From Cypionkella sinensis (GTDB lineage Bacteria; Pseudomonadota; Alphaproteobacteria; Rhodobacterales; Rhodobacteraceae), in assembly GCF_042646385.1 (NCBI RefSeq), contig NZ_JBHRTO010000001.1, forward strand, positions 2,356,001 to 2,420,000: a stretch of DNA of 64,000 nucleotides, written 5' to 3'. The notes below the pieces were generated by a model. That model had not been told where the DNA came from. It did no database searches and worked only from the letters and a program-made list of their open reading frames with translations. Position numbers and translations under genes: made by a program. Numbering within the stretch: the first letter of the stretch is position 1; each line of letters begins with the position of its first letter. Below are positions 22,901-29,900 of the stretch, in pieces.

Positions 22901-23295
22901 ATGCCGCAGCCCGCATAAACCCCGATGGCACCCGGAAAATTCTCGGGCGGATGGCCTGCGTTCTCCAATGCCTCCCAAGCCACTTCCAGAAACTGCCGAT
23001 GCTGCGGATCCATGATCGCGGCTTCCTTCGGCGAAAACCCAAAGAAATCGGCGTCAAATTGCTCGAATCCCTCCAGCACCGCGGCGGCGGGCACATAGTT
23101 TGCCTTGCGCATCCGGGCGGGCGATTCTCCTGCCGCCAGCAGTTCGGCCTCGCTCAAGCTGCGGATCGATTCCACGCCGCCCACAAGATTGGCCCAATAG
23201 GCAGCAATATCGGCGGCTCCCGGCAAATGCGCCGCCATGCCCACCACCGCGATGTCATTCTCGCTGATGCCCATTGGATCGAAATCTTCGCTCAT
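16918..23295 (-). CDS. type I polyketide synthase, KS-AT-KR-DH-ACP-TE
   Basis: Single-module type I PKS of 2125 residues. KS (about 14-440): Cys186 in QTACSTSL, His322 in ECHGTGT, His362 in NIGHLD. AT (about 535-860): Ser634 in GHSMGE; the specificity-associated position reads IAAHS rather than the malonyl HAFH or methylmalonyl YASH, so the extender is unclear. A KR structural subdomain spans about 880-1140. The catalytic KR lies at about 1150-1370, with ITGGFGGIG and Tyr in IDYVAANEF. DH is at about 1395-1660, with His in LDGHRTKAGQALIPG and Asp in HPALMD. ACP Ser in LGGHSL is near 1786. A type I thioesterase (about 1850-2110) has Ser in GGFSGGG and His in PGDHDS. KR precedes DH, unlike the canonical order. 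GAGAAG lies upstream of ATG 23295. First gene of the cassette; no docking domain was recognised. Confidence 0.95.
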   Translation of the reverse strand: MSEDFDPMGISENDIAVVGMAAHLPGAADIAAYWANLVGGVESIRSLSEAELLAAGESPARMRKANYVPAAAVLEGFEQFDADFFGFSPKEAAIMDPQHRQFLEVAWEALENAGHPPENFPGAIGVYAGCGMGSYFYFNLCSNRDLVDQTGMFLLRHTGNDKDFLATRVSHIFDLKGPSINLQTACSTSLVAVHYATQALLNGECDMALAGGVTIELPHARGYLFTEGEILSPDGHCHAFDHRAEGTVFGSGAGAVVLRRAKDAIRDGDHIWAILKGSAVNNDGAAKAGYLAPSVDGQAKCIAEAQGIAGVAAQDVSYVECHGTGTYLGDPIEVAALTQAFRQTTDAVASCRIGSVKTNIGHLDTAAGVASLIKVALSLHHRQLPPSLGYEAPNPSIDFGSSPFMVNDRLTDWASDKPRLAGVNSLGVGGTNAHVVLQEAPARKPGEESLWPFQPLVVSAKSKGALDAGAARLAAHLRSDQTQDLADVAFTLKEGRRAFEKRRVLVAGSHDEAAFLLEGGDPRRVFNHDYLGENPEVVFMFPGGGAQYAGMARDIYATEPVFADWMDKGLAVLQPKLDYDIRALWLPEPGTEAAAHEQLKRPSVQLPLIMITEYALAQLYMSWGVTPAVLVGHSMGENTAACLAGVIGFEDCIGLVHLRGSLFDTIAPGGMLSVPLAEADLRPYLTGDLDLASVNAPGLCVVSGPDATLLALAADLAKADVETQRIQIDIAAHSRMLEPILARFGDYLASIRLNPPQIPIVSNRSGKRLTDAEATSPAYWVQHLRNTVNFQACMADLMAEPGRVYLEMGPGRALSSLAQANGVPQGQVIAALRHPEQKMADDAWHVASIARLWACGVPVDWEPIWGGAARNRVVLPTYAFQRKPYFIEPGKGAEVEAAALPARIDDIGQWGWKPHWRPAATGFDLSADLGDAKPENWLIFVDAEGLGAACAAQLRAAGHHVTTVRAGDAFGRDGEGGYLLAPERGREGYDQLLRDLVAKGQVPSRIAHFWLVTRGADFRPGSSFFHRNLEQGFYSLLFLAQAMAEESLPRPIHLTVATTGAAQVKAEPLADPEKATILGPVRVIPRELPGISVSTLDVVLPPLPRRGNPALQPLAEQVLEDLLAAPSGVVAALRGEKRFELGLKPAVLPEQRLSLQQGAHVLITGGFGGIGLTIAEDLIQRHGAKITLIARRNLPDRSTWAHYLATHDPAGPIARRILALQRLEALGGEVFVATADVCNMEDMQAAVAAGVQRFGAVRAVIHAAGVVDDGPLLVKSPAQVEEVFAPKLHGTLVLDRLFPDGAIDLLVVFASTSTVTGPAGQIDYVAANEFLNAYAKSRSAGKTKVVALNWGIWTGVGMAAEALADRTGAPPAPRLPISAPMLDEAGFDAQGNRLFTAAYAVDRWALDGHRTKAGQALIPGTGTIEIAAEALRAQGETGAFELRDLYFFRPLDVADTETRLVRATLSRSEEGYGFELRSAVTVKGRLGWQLHAQARAIPAAATPARIDVLAIAGRLPAPETGIGLRSPQEQHLAFGPRWRVLQSRTIGAGEGLARLALPDDFASEVASWILHPALMDLATGWAMGLIAGYQPDHLWVPVSYTRIRVLRPLPAQIVSWVRNAADNRVGASTACFDVTLATPDGEICVEIEGFNIHRLEGGLTFAAPDPRELVYDDVAAKPVSPAEERLLHAFNLGIKPSEGAEAFGRAVALGGSQIIVSSLNLPDLIRQTAEAEAAKTEGKAFERPDLDTAYVEPRNDVERTLVGFWQELLGVAQVGVEDSFFDLGGHSLIAVRLFAMVKKTYRVDFPISVLFEAPTIARCAALIIAQIGDVGGDAPAKLAAPARRFTHLVPMHQGEGGAKQPFFLVAGMFGNVLNLRHLAQLLGGDRPFYGLQARGLYGDAAPHETLPEAAADYIAELRQVQPKGPYMLGGFSGGGLTAWEMARQLEAAGEVVSMVVLLDTPLPMRPSLSRADKALIKLAELRAKGPGYLAEWARKRWEWEMQKRQPQAMEQTDAQFHNAAIEAAFRAALPLYQMTKRRGATVLFRPPLDRHWAVTAGNWVSKAKEYVFDDNDLTQFAPSLVTIEVPGDHDSMVLEPNVRVLAAKLRAVIAEAETTAATPLATAAE

Positions 23296-23474
23296 CCGTC
23301 TTCTCTTTTCTCACAGCCTGCCGGATACCCCGAAGGCAGACCTTAACACTTTACGCAAAACCCACGGCTTTCATACCCTGACACGAGGCAGAGATGGCGC
23401 GTGCAGTGGCTTTGAACAATCCCGCACTAGCGAAACAATACGGCCCGGATATGGCAAAGTTTCGTGAAAACCAG

Positions 23475-24461
23475 CTACCAGTGCCCCACACCCGTGCCGC
23501 GCCACATCGCCCATTGCGCGCGACAAAACACAATCAAGTCAAAGCCAAAGCCCAGAACCGTCACCACCAGCCGCTTCGGTCGCAGCAGATCGCGCGGGTT
23601 TGCCGCCGCGCGCGCCAGCCGTTTGGTCAGGAAATGCCATGGCACATAGCCAAACGGCCAACGCGGTAATCCAGTGCGCAACGCAGCCCCCAGCCAGCCC
23701 GCATCCTGTGCCGCCCGCGCCAGTTCCGCGTGCCGCGCAGGCGCAGGCAACGCCGCCAAAGCGCAAAATCCTGCAAAATTCACTGCCGAGCCAATCACGA
23801 TGCGCACCTGATGCCGGATCAGCGCGCTGATTGAGCGTTCCGAGGCATAGATATGCCAAACCCCTTCAGCCCCGCCAATCCGGCTGAAATCCTCTGGCCC
23901 AGTCAGTGCATCTGTCAGCACCATCGCACGCAGAAAGCCATCCTCAACCGGTAGGCCAATCGGCATATGAAACCGCCGTGCGACTGCGGCAGGCATCGCG
24001 TAAAGCTGGCCACAAATCGCCGTTTGCCAATCATCCAGGCCACCCCCGGCAGCCGCAATGATTTTGTCCATCGCCGACAGGCCTTCGGGATGCGCCACGA
24101 TATCCTTCACCGGCTGGCTGTTGATCACCCAACGCGCGCCCAAAGCCTGCACCAAGCGCCGCAACGCCCCCGTATCGCAAAACGCAATATCGGCATCGGC
24201 AAACACCAGCACATCGGCATCTGGCCGCGCCAGATCATGCACAAAGCGGTTCCAAGTGCGTGACTTGCCACCCTCGGGCAAGTCAACCACCTCGACCCCA
24301 ACCACCCGCGCAACCGTATCGTCAGAACAGCCATTGGCCAGCACCAGCACCCGCGCCGAAAACGCCGGATCGGCGAGAACATCCTGCGCCAACAGCCGCG
24401 AGACCATGGCCGCAATGCCGCCCGCTTCGTTATGGGCAAAGATGCCAATATCCACCCGCAT
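23475..24461 (-). CDS. family 2 glycosyltransferase with membrane-proximal C-terminus
   Basis: Glycosyltransferase of 328 residues with a GT-A fold: DIGIFAHNEAGGIAAM at the N-terminus, VLANGCSDDT, and the metal-binding DADIAF in VLVFADADIAF. The C-terminal part includes hydrophobic stretches (SAVNFAGFCALAAL and VVTVLGFGFDLIVF) consistent with a membrane-bound enzyme. Its start overlaps the stop of the polymerase gene by 1 nt (TGATG). It ends 179 nt upstream of the PKS start on the same strand and is the gene bridging the exopolysaccharide locus to the PKS/NRPS cassette. Confidence 0.88.
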   Translation of the reverse strand: MRVDIGIFAHNEAGGIAAMVSRLLAQDVLADPAFSARVLVLANGCSDDTVARVVGVEVVDLPEGGKSRTWNRFVHDLARPDADVLVFADADIAFCDTGALRRLVQALGARWVINSQPVKDIVAHPEGLSAMDKIIAAAGGGLDDWQTAICGQLYAMPAAVARRFHMPIGLPVEDGFLRAMVLTDALTGPEDFSRIGGAEGVWHIYASERSISALIRHQVRIVIGSAVNFAGFCALAALPAPARHAELARAAQDAGWLGAALRTGLPRWPFGYVPWHFLTKRLARAAANPRDLLRPKRLVVTVLGFGFDLIVFCRAQWAMWRGTGVGHW

Positions 24462-25879
24462 CAGATGACCGTCCGCTTCTGCGTGCCGCCGCGCAAACCG
24501 CTGCGCAGCACCGCATGACTGTCAGCCAATCGCGCACGCCGCATCCGTTCGGCCTCACCCAACAGCCCGCCTGCCATCAGCCAGGTGAATGGAATATGCG
24601 TCGCATTGGGCAGCAGATCGACCATATTGGCCGCCAGGATCAGCGCCAAACCCGTGGCATAGCGATTAAACACCGCCCCGTGCCACGACAGCGCCTCGCG
24701 CCCCAACAACAGCAGCGGCAGGCCCGTCAGCCCGAACTCGGCAATAAAGCCAAGCCAGCCATAGGTGCCCATCACGATGATCCACGCGCCATCGGCAATC
24801 GTCGTCATTTGCCCGGTGATCGGATCATGCAGGAACGCACGGCCATATCCGCCCCAGCCGAACAGCGCCTTTTCCTGCGCGCGCGCCAACAGCGCTTCCT
24901 CATTCACGATGCGGAACTGCAACGAGCCTGCGCGGTCCGCGCTGAAGCCATTGGCGAAATCGACGATCTGCTGCACCGGCACCAGATGCAGACCGCGCAG
25001 GATCGGATAGCTGATCACCACCACCGCAATCACCGCCGCCACCAGTGCCTGCAGCCGCCAGCCCGCCAGCAGCAGCAACGGCGCCAGACACAGGGCATAA
25101 ACCGCCACACCCGCGCTTTTGCAGACATAGAGCATGAACCCAAGATACAGCGCGATCAGCAAGGCCTTGGAGCGGATCTCGGCCGTGGTATCGCGCAACC
25201 GCACCATCGCCGCCAGCAGACACATCAGCGCAAAAAACGCCACCCACAGACCATGCGGCAAGAACACCACCGGGCGATAGCCGCCCTGCCGGATGGTCTG
25301 GAAAAAGTCGTGCTGAAAAAACCCATAGACCCAGACGTTCATCTGCGGCGAGAACCGTGCCTCAATCAACATCGGGATCGAATACCACAACCCCGCCAGC
25401 ACCAGCGCCTCAATCATCGCCCGCATCCCGGCAGGCGTGCCCAGATAGCGCCGCGCCAGAAAGAACGGCAACAGCGCAATGAACTGGTTTGCCACTGCTG
25501 CGGCCGAATCGTAAATCTTCATGCCCTGCACAGAACCCGCCACGAAATACAGCGGATCGGTGTTGGTCAAGACCGTGGCAAATGGCGATAGAATATACAT
25601 CAGGATCAGCACCTTACCGATCCGCCCCTCAGGCAGAAAGCTGATCTTGTCGCGAACCACATACAAAGCCCCACACCAAGCGATCAGGTTTGGAATCGTG
25701 GTTTTGTCCAGGTCAGGGATGATCGGAAAGTTGATCACCGTCAGCGGCGGCATGATCAGATATCCGCCCAGCACTGTCCAGATCAGTGCCCGTGCCGGGT
25801 CCAGCCGTTTCCACATCTGCCAGCACAGCATCGGCCAGACAAACAGCATCAGATAGGCAAGGAAATTCGGCGAGGCCAC
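24461..25879 (-). CDS. Wzy-like polysaccharide polymerase / O-antigen ligase family membrane protein
   Basis: Polytopic inner-membrane protein of 472 residues with about 10-12 hydrophobic segments. A periplasmic-loop region in the C-terminal half contains GSLQFRIVNEEALL and ALFGWGGYGRAF. R...E and LxGxGxG-like patterns of this kind are typical of Wzy/WaaL proteins, whose overall sequence conservation is poor. Predicted to join lipid-linked repeat units on the periplasmic face after Wzx flipping. Co-directional and overlapping with the GT at 23475-24461. Polymerase is favoured over ligase from the Wzx/Wzz context. Confidence 0.8.
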   Translation of the reverse strand: MASPNFLAYLMLFVWPMLCWQMWKRLDPARALIWTVLGGYLIMPPLTVINFPIIPDLDKTTIPNLIAWCGALYVVRDKISFLPEGRIGKVLILMYILSPFATVLTNTDPLYFVAGSVQGMKIYDSAAAVANQFIALLPFFLARRYLGTPAGMRAMIEALVLAGLWYSIPMLIEARFSPQMNVWVYGFFQHDFFQTIRQGGYRPVVFLPHGLWVAFFALMCLLAAMVRLRDTTAEIRSKALLIALYLGFMLYVCKSAGVAVYALCLAPLLLLAGWRLQALVAAVIAVVVISYPILRGLHLVPVQQIVDFANGFSADRAGSLQFRIVNEEALLARAQEKALFGWGGYGRAFLHDPITGQMTTIADGAWIIVMGTYGWLGFIAEFGLTGLPLLLLGREALSWHGAVFNRYATGLALILAANMVDLLPNATHIPFTWLMAGGLLGEAERMRRARLADSHAVLRSGLRGGTQKRTVI

Positions 25880-25955
25880 GGCGCGGATCAGCTTTCTATC
25901 GGCAATGACAGCGTCTTAGCACAATAGGATGGTGCTGACCAACACGCGCTGCCGC

Positions 25956-26867
25956 TCAGGTCACACGCAGAAAGAACGGGATGCGCCGCAAGATCACCAC
26001 CGCTGCCCAACTCATCCCGAACGTGCTGAGCGTGGCAATCATCCGGTCAACATCGGGCCCCGCGAATTTATACGTCACCAGCATGAAGAACGGGTGTAAC
26101 AGATAGATGCCAAACGCGGCCTGCCCCAGCTTTGGCAACATCTTGTGCTGCATCTGCACCCGCCAAAAGCTTTCGAAAAGCACAACCGCCGCGAACACCG
26201 TCCAGGCCCAGGGTGCCTGTTCGGTCACAAGGTAAGCCCCCGTTGCCATCGCGGCACCCGCAACCAACGGCCAAACCGCACGTCCCATCGGGTGCGCCAA
26301 GCCCACCAACAAGCCCAGAGTATAAACCGGCAGCGAATACAGCCATTGCGGCAGTGGTGCTGGCGGCGCGTAGTGGTGCATTGCCCAGAACATCGGCACC
26401 GAGATCACCACAAGCCCCAACAACACCGCCGCCAACCGCTCGGGTGTTGTGACAAACTGCCCAACCGGTTTCACCAGCAACATCGCCAGCATGATGAATG
26501 GCAAGAACCACAGATGAATCGCCGATCCCACGAACAGCGTCCACGGGTCTTGCAGCAACTGCCACTTGTCCGGCGAATCCGAAACCTTCAGATCAACCAG
26601 CCGGAAAAACGCCGACCAGAACAGCCACGGCAGCAACAGCCGCACCGCCCGCGAGCGAAAGTTGTATCTGCCGCCGGCGCGCTGATAGGATTGCATCGCC
26701 AGAAACCCGGTCAGCACCAGAAACAGCCCCAGCGACAGGTGGCCGACCCAGTCATCCTCCAGCGCATAGGCATGCGCCGCCACGATGCCAAAGCAGGCAA
26801 GGAAGCGGGCCAGATCAACCGATTGGCGATGACTGCTGATGTTACTCATCCTTTGTGCGTAAGCCAT
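25956..26867 (-). CDS. acyltransferase 3 family membrane protein
   Basis: Integral membrane acyltransferase (OafA/WecH/OpgC-type) of about 303 residues. The N-terminal SVDLARFLACFGIVAAHA carries the family's Arg and His. This is followed by LGLFLVLTGFLAM and roughly ten transmembrane helices, ending in FGIYLLHPFF. It would O-acetylate or otherwise acylate sugars of the exopolysaccharide or its lipid-linked intermediates. The frame runs well upstream without protein-like sequence. ATG at 26867 or 26849 is the likely start; neither has an ideal ribosome site. It is divergent from the wecG-like gene across about 125 nt. Confidence 0.82.
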   Translation of the reverse strand: MAYAQRMSNISSHRQSVDLARFLACFGIVAAHAYALEDDWVGHLSLGLFLVLTGFLAMQSYQRAGGRYNFRSRAVRLLLPWLFWSAFFRLVDLKVSDSPDKWQLLQDPWTLFVGSAIHLWFLPFIMLAMLLVKPVGQFVTTPERLAAVLLGLVVISVPMFWAMHHYAPPAPLPQWLYSLPVYTLGLLVGLAHPMGRAVWPLVAGAAMATGAYLVTEQAPWAWTVFAAVVLFESFWRVQMQHKMLPKLGQAAFGIYLLHPFFMLVTYKFAGPDVDRMIATLSTFGMSWAAVVILRRIPFFLRVT

Positions 26868-26993
26868 AATGCCAAAACGATGCAACGGCTTCGGTGCTGC
26901 GCCTGCGAAACAGATTGTTCGCATTTCCCCGATTTCCCGCCATATATCGGCCATGGTCCCATGCCATGCGCGTGGACAAGCAAGAGAGGTCCA

Positions 26994-27740
26994 GTGCAGT
27001 TTCGGTTTGATACAACCACGATCACGGTCAACATTCGCAACCGTGCCGCTCTGCTCGCAGCAGCAGGGCAGCGCTTTCGTGATCGGCAAGGCTTTGCCTT
27101 GGCAACGATCAACCTTGATCATCTGGTGAAACTGCGCGCCTCGCCCAGCTTTCGCGCGATTTATGCCGCGCAAGATTTCGTGGTGGCCGACGGCAATCCG
27201 ATTGTCTGGCTGTCACGTCTAGCCCGTCGCCCGGTCGAACTGGTCCCCGGTTCCGATATGGTTATTCCGCTGATCGCGCTTGCCGTGCAATCAGGGTGCC
27301 GCGTTGCCCTGATCGGCACGACAGACAGCGCACTTGCTGCCGCATCGGCCGCGCTACAGGCGAAAATCCCCGGCTTGGAGATCGACTTGACAATCGCTCC
27401 ACCGATGGGTTTTGATCCGCAAGGCCCCGAGGCCCGCGCCATCCTTGCCCGCCTGAACGCCGCCGACATCGGCTTTTGCGTCATCGCCTTGCCCGCCGGC
27501 AAGCAAGAGGTGATCGCAGCCGTTGGCCGCACCCATGCGCCACATACCGGCTTTGCCAGCTTCGGCGCCGGTCTGGATTTCCTTGCCGGCACTCAAACCC
27601 GCGCGCCGCGCTGGATGCGCCTGTTCGCGATGGAGTGGTTGTGGCGCGCTTTGTCCGACCCGCGCCGGATGATCCCGCGCTACGCCGCCTGCTTTGCGAT
27701 CCTGCCCGCGCAGATCATCGCCGCGCTGAAGCTGCGCTAA
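26994..27740 (+). CDS. WecG/TagA/CpsF family (GT26) glycosyltransferase
   Basis: Glycosyltransferase family 26 enzyme of about 248 residues that adds the second sugar to undecaprenyl-pyrophosphate-linked intermediates. Family features are TINLDHLVKL near the N-terminus, the VVADGNPIVWLSR catalytic region, a Rossmann-like VALIGTT segment and the C-terminal FGAGLDFLAGTQTRAPRWM. A GTG at 26994 preceded by GAGAGG is taken as start; an ATG at 26961 in the same frame is possible. The frame is open far upstream, but that part is antisense to the acyltransferase gene. Its stop abuts the stop of the convergent GT2 gene with no gap. Confidence 0.88.
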   Translation: MQFRFDTTTITVNIRNRAALLAAAGQRFRDRQGFALATINLDHLVKLRASPSFRAIYAAQDFVVADGNPIVWLSRLARRPVELVPGSDMVIPLIALAVQSGCRVALIGTTDSALAAASAALQAKIPGLEIDLTIAPPMGFDPQGPEARAILARLNAADIGFCVIALPAGKQEVIAAVGRTHAPHTGFASFGAGLDFLAGTQTRAPRWMRLFAMEWLWRALSDPRRMIPRYAACFAILPAQIIAALKLR

Positions 27741-28688
27741 TCATTTGTATTCGATCAAACCGCGCCCGCGCCCGCGCACGCGATTGACCCAATAGCTCAC
27801 CACCCCCCGCGCTTCAGCGAATTTGCCGATCACGGTGAAAAACCCCCAAGCCCAGCCGCCGCGCCGCGCCAGCCGCCACATCTGCGCCGGGTAAATCAGC
27901 GCCAACAGCCAGCCGAGCGGATGGATCACCGCCGCCACAACCACAGCCACAGGCAGCGCAATCCCCCACAGCACCGCCCGCCGGGTCTCGGCCAGCCAAT
28001 GCCGCTCGGGGGCGGCACCATAGCGAGCCGACCCTTCCGCAAACGCATAACCCGCCCGCACCATCCGCCGCCACCACTGCCCGAACCGCTGCAAATTGGC
28101 GTCGTGCAACGTCATCTCGGCATCAATCCGCCAAATCTCACCACCCGCCCGCGCCAACCGCAAGCACAACTCCGGTTCCTCTCCGGCGATCAGGCTCGCA
28201 TCATAGCCACCCACCGCCTGCACCGCCGCAAATCGCATCAACGCATCCCCGCCACAGGCCCGCGCCTGCCCGACAGGCGTATCCCATTCGATATCCGCCA
28301 ATCGGTTGTAAACCGAGGCCTGCACAAACCGCTCACGCCGCCGCCCACAGACCACCACTGCCGCCGGATGCGCTGCAAACCCGGCCAACGCAGCAGTCAG
28401 CCAGCCCGGCCGCACCTCGCAGTCGCCATCGACGAATTGCACAAACTCCGGCGCGTCCAGTACCGCCAAGCCAGCATTACGCGCCCGCGCGGCGGTAAAG
28501 TTTTGCCGCATATCCAGCGCCACAACATCGGCCCCCAAGGCCCGCGCCGCCGCAACCGAGCCATCGGTCGAGCCGGAATCGACATAGACCAGCCGCCGCA
28601 CCCGGCCTTGCAGCGATTGCAGACAGCCGATCAGCCGCGCACCCTCATTGCGCCCGATCACCACCGCGTCAATCACCGCATCTTGCAT
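27741..28688 (-). CDS. family 2 glycosyltransferase
   Basis: GT2 enzyme of about 315 residues. GT-A features: AVVIGRNEGARL, LVYVDSGSTDGS, VQFVDGDCEV (DxD-like) and AGEEPELCLRLA. The C-terminal third has two hydrophobic segments (LWGIALPVAVVVAAV; HPLGWLLALIYPAQM), indicating membrane association. The ATG at 28688 is chosen over 28724 because AAGGGG lies about 6 nt upstream and the protein then begins directly with the conserved strand. Part of the exopolysaccharide locus; donor and acceptor unknown. Confidence 0.88.
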   Translation of the reverse strand: MQDAVIDAVVIGRNEGARLIGCLQSLQGRVRRLVYVDSGSTDGSVAAARALGADVVALDMRQNFTAARARNAGLAVLDAPEFVQFVDGDCEVRPGWLTAALAGFAAHPAAVVVCGRRRERFVQASVYNRLADIEWDTPVGQARACGGDALMRFAAVQAVGGYDASLIAGEEPELCLRLARAGGEIWRIDAEMTLHDANLQRFGQWWRRMVRAGYAFAEGSARYGAAPERHWLAETRRAVLWGIALPVAVVVAAVIHPLGWLLALIYPAQMWRLARRGGWAWGFFTVIGKFAEARGVVSYWVNRVRGRGRGLIEYK

Positions 28689-28746
28689 CCGACACCCCTT
28701 AAACTGCCGCCAATCTAAGGCCATGTTTGCGCCTTGGCTATGCCCC

Positions 28747-28760
28747 GCTGCATATGCAGC
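28747..28760. promoter_or_regulatory. 14-bp palindrome in divergent promoter region
   Basis: GCTGCATATGCAGC is a perfect palindrome about 60 nt upstream of the GT2 start (28688, minus strand) and about 205 nt upstream of the kinase start (plus strand). It could be an operator for the divergent exopolysaccharide transcripts. No regulator gene is adjacent, so this is suggestive only. Confidence 0.3.
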
Positions 28761-28965
28761 ATCGCCTGCAAGTCTTTCAATTCGGGGGAAGTTCAGCTAT
28801 GTATTGCCCTTCTAGGCGGGGGCCTGGACGAATCTTTCGCCGCACTGCACCGCAGGGTGCCAGGCTGGTTTATGGCTCGTTCTGCACCACCCCCAGCCTT
28901 GGTTGGGTCTTTGTTTACAAAATTGCGCCCTGTCCGGCGCAGTTGCGCAGGAGCCTGACCTTCGG

Positions 28966-29898
28966 ATGAGCAGATACAATATCTTGACGTCGCGGCCCAT
29001 TGGCCCCGCAGATCTGGAGATTAGCGCCATGACTGCCAACCAGAGCGGCCCGCGCAAAGACGGCAAATCCGCGGGCATTTCTGTGTTCGGCACTGGCCAA
29101 ACAACCGCGCCGCATGATGTTTCCCCCGATCTGCTGACCGGGCGCGAGATTTTCTCAAGCAACCTTCCAGCCCTGTTCAACCCTGCCCGCGTCTGGGAAT
29201 CGCTTGCCGCCATTCAGGCCGACACCCGCTCAAAAACAGGAAACGGTTTGTTTCTGGAAGCCTCATCACATCCAGCCGCCACCGCATTTGATATCTTGCG
29301 CACCCGGCTGCTGCGCGGTCTGGCCGAGAAGGGCTGGAAGCGCATCGCCGTCACCTCGCCTACTCACGGCTGTGGCAAGTCTTTTGTGGCCACCAATCTT
29401 GCCTTCGCACTGGCCCGCCGCCCGGCCAGCCGCACCGTGCTGATGGATTTCGATCTGCGCCACCCCGAGATCGCCCAGATCCTTGGCGTGAAAGACGACA
29501 TCGACCTTGGCGCTTTCCTTGCTGGCCATCAGCCACTGGAAAGTGAATTCCGCCGCTTTGGCCGCACCCTTGCGCTGGGGCTGAACACGCATCCGATTTC
29601 GCAGGCTTCGGAAACCCTTCACGATCCCGATACCGTGGTGGCACTCGCCGCAATGATCGAACAGCTTGATCCCGAAGTGGTGATCTACGATCTGCCCCCG
29701 GCCTTGGCCAATGATGACCTGCTGGCGCTTGGCCCCTCGCTGGATGCCGTGCTGCTGGTGACAGACGGCTCAAAGACCTCGCCAGAAGAAATCCGCGCCT
29801 GCGAAAAACTGTTCGAGGGCCGGATTCCCCTGCTCGGCGTGGTGCTGAACCGCGCGCAGGATTTCAATGCGGGCCGCTACCGCTACGCAAAGACATAA
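28966..29898 (+). CDS. BY-kinase / CpsD-CapB-type exopolysaccharide tyrosine autokinase
   Basis: P-loop tyrosine kinase-like ATPase of about 310 residues that regulates polysaccharide polymerisation with a Wzz/Wzc partner. Walker A is SPTHGCGKS, Walker A' is LMDFDLRHPEI and Walker B is VVIYDLPP. An RTRLLRGL helix precedes the P-loop as in BY-kinases. The C-terminus has only a small Tyr cluster (GRYRYAKT), not a long tyrosine tail. Start is uncertain: ATG 28966 (AGGAG 12 nt upstream) or ATG 29029 (GGAG 9 nt upstream). It is followed after 2 nt by the Wzz-domain protein, so the kinase and membrane parts that are fused in classical Wzc are split here. Confidence 0.85.
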   Translation: MSRYNILTSRPIGPADLEISAMTANQSGPRKDGKSAGISVFGTGQTTAPHDVSPDLLTGREIFSSNLPALFNPARVWESLAAIQADTRSKTGNGLFLEASSHPAATAFDILRTRLLRGLAEKGWKRIAVTSPTHGCGKSFVATNLAFALARRPASRTVLMDFDLRHPEIAQILGVKDDIDLGAFLAGHQPLESEFRRFGRTLALGLNTHPISQASETLHDPDTVVALAAMIEQLDPEVVIYDLPPALANDDLLALGPSLDAVLLVTDGSKTSPEEIRACEKLFEGRIPLLGVVLNRAQDFNAGRYRYAKT

Positions 29899-29900
29899 CC

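Noticed and set aside
19843..23346. Very long open frames on the plus strand opposite the PKS gene (about 450 and 690 codons)
   Set aside because: They are antisense shadows caused by strong codon bias in high-GC coding DNA. They show no family motifs and are rich in Arg/His/Gln/Pro, while the minus strand encodes clear KS, AT, KR and DH domains.
26145..26960. Open extension upstream of the wecG-like gene on the plus strand
   Set aside because: It runs antisense to the acyltransferase gene and is Arg/Gln/His-rich with no recognisable domain; the GT26 domain only begins near 26994.
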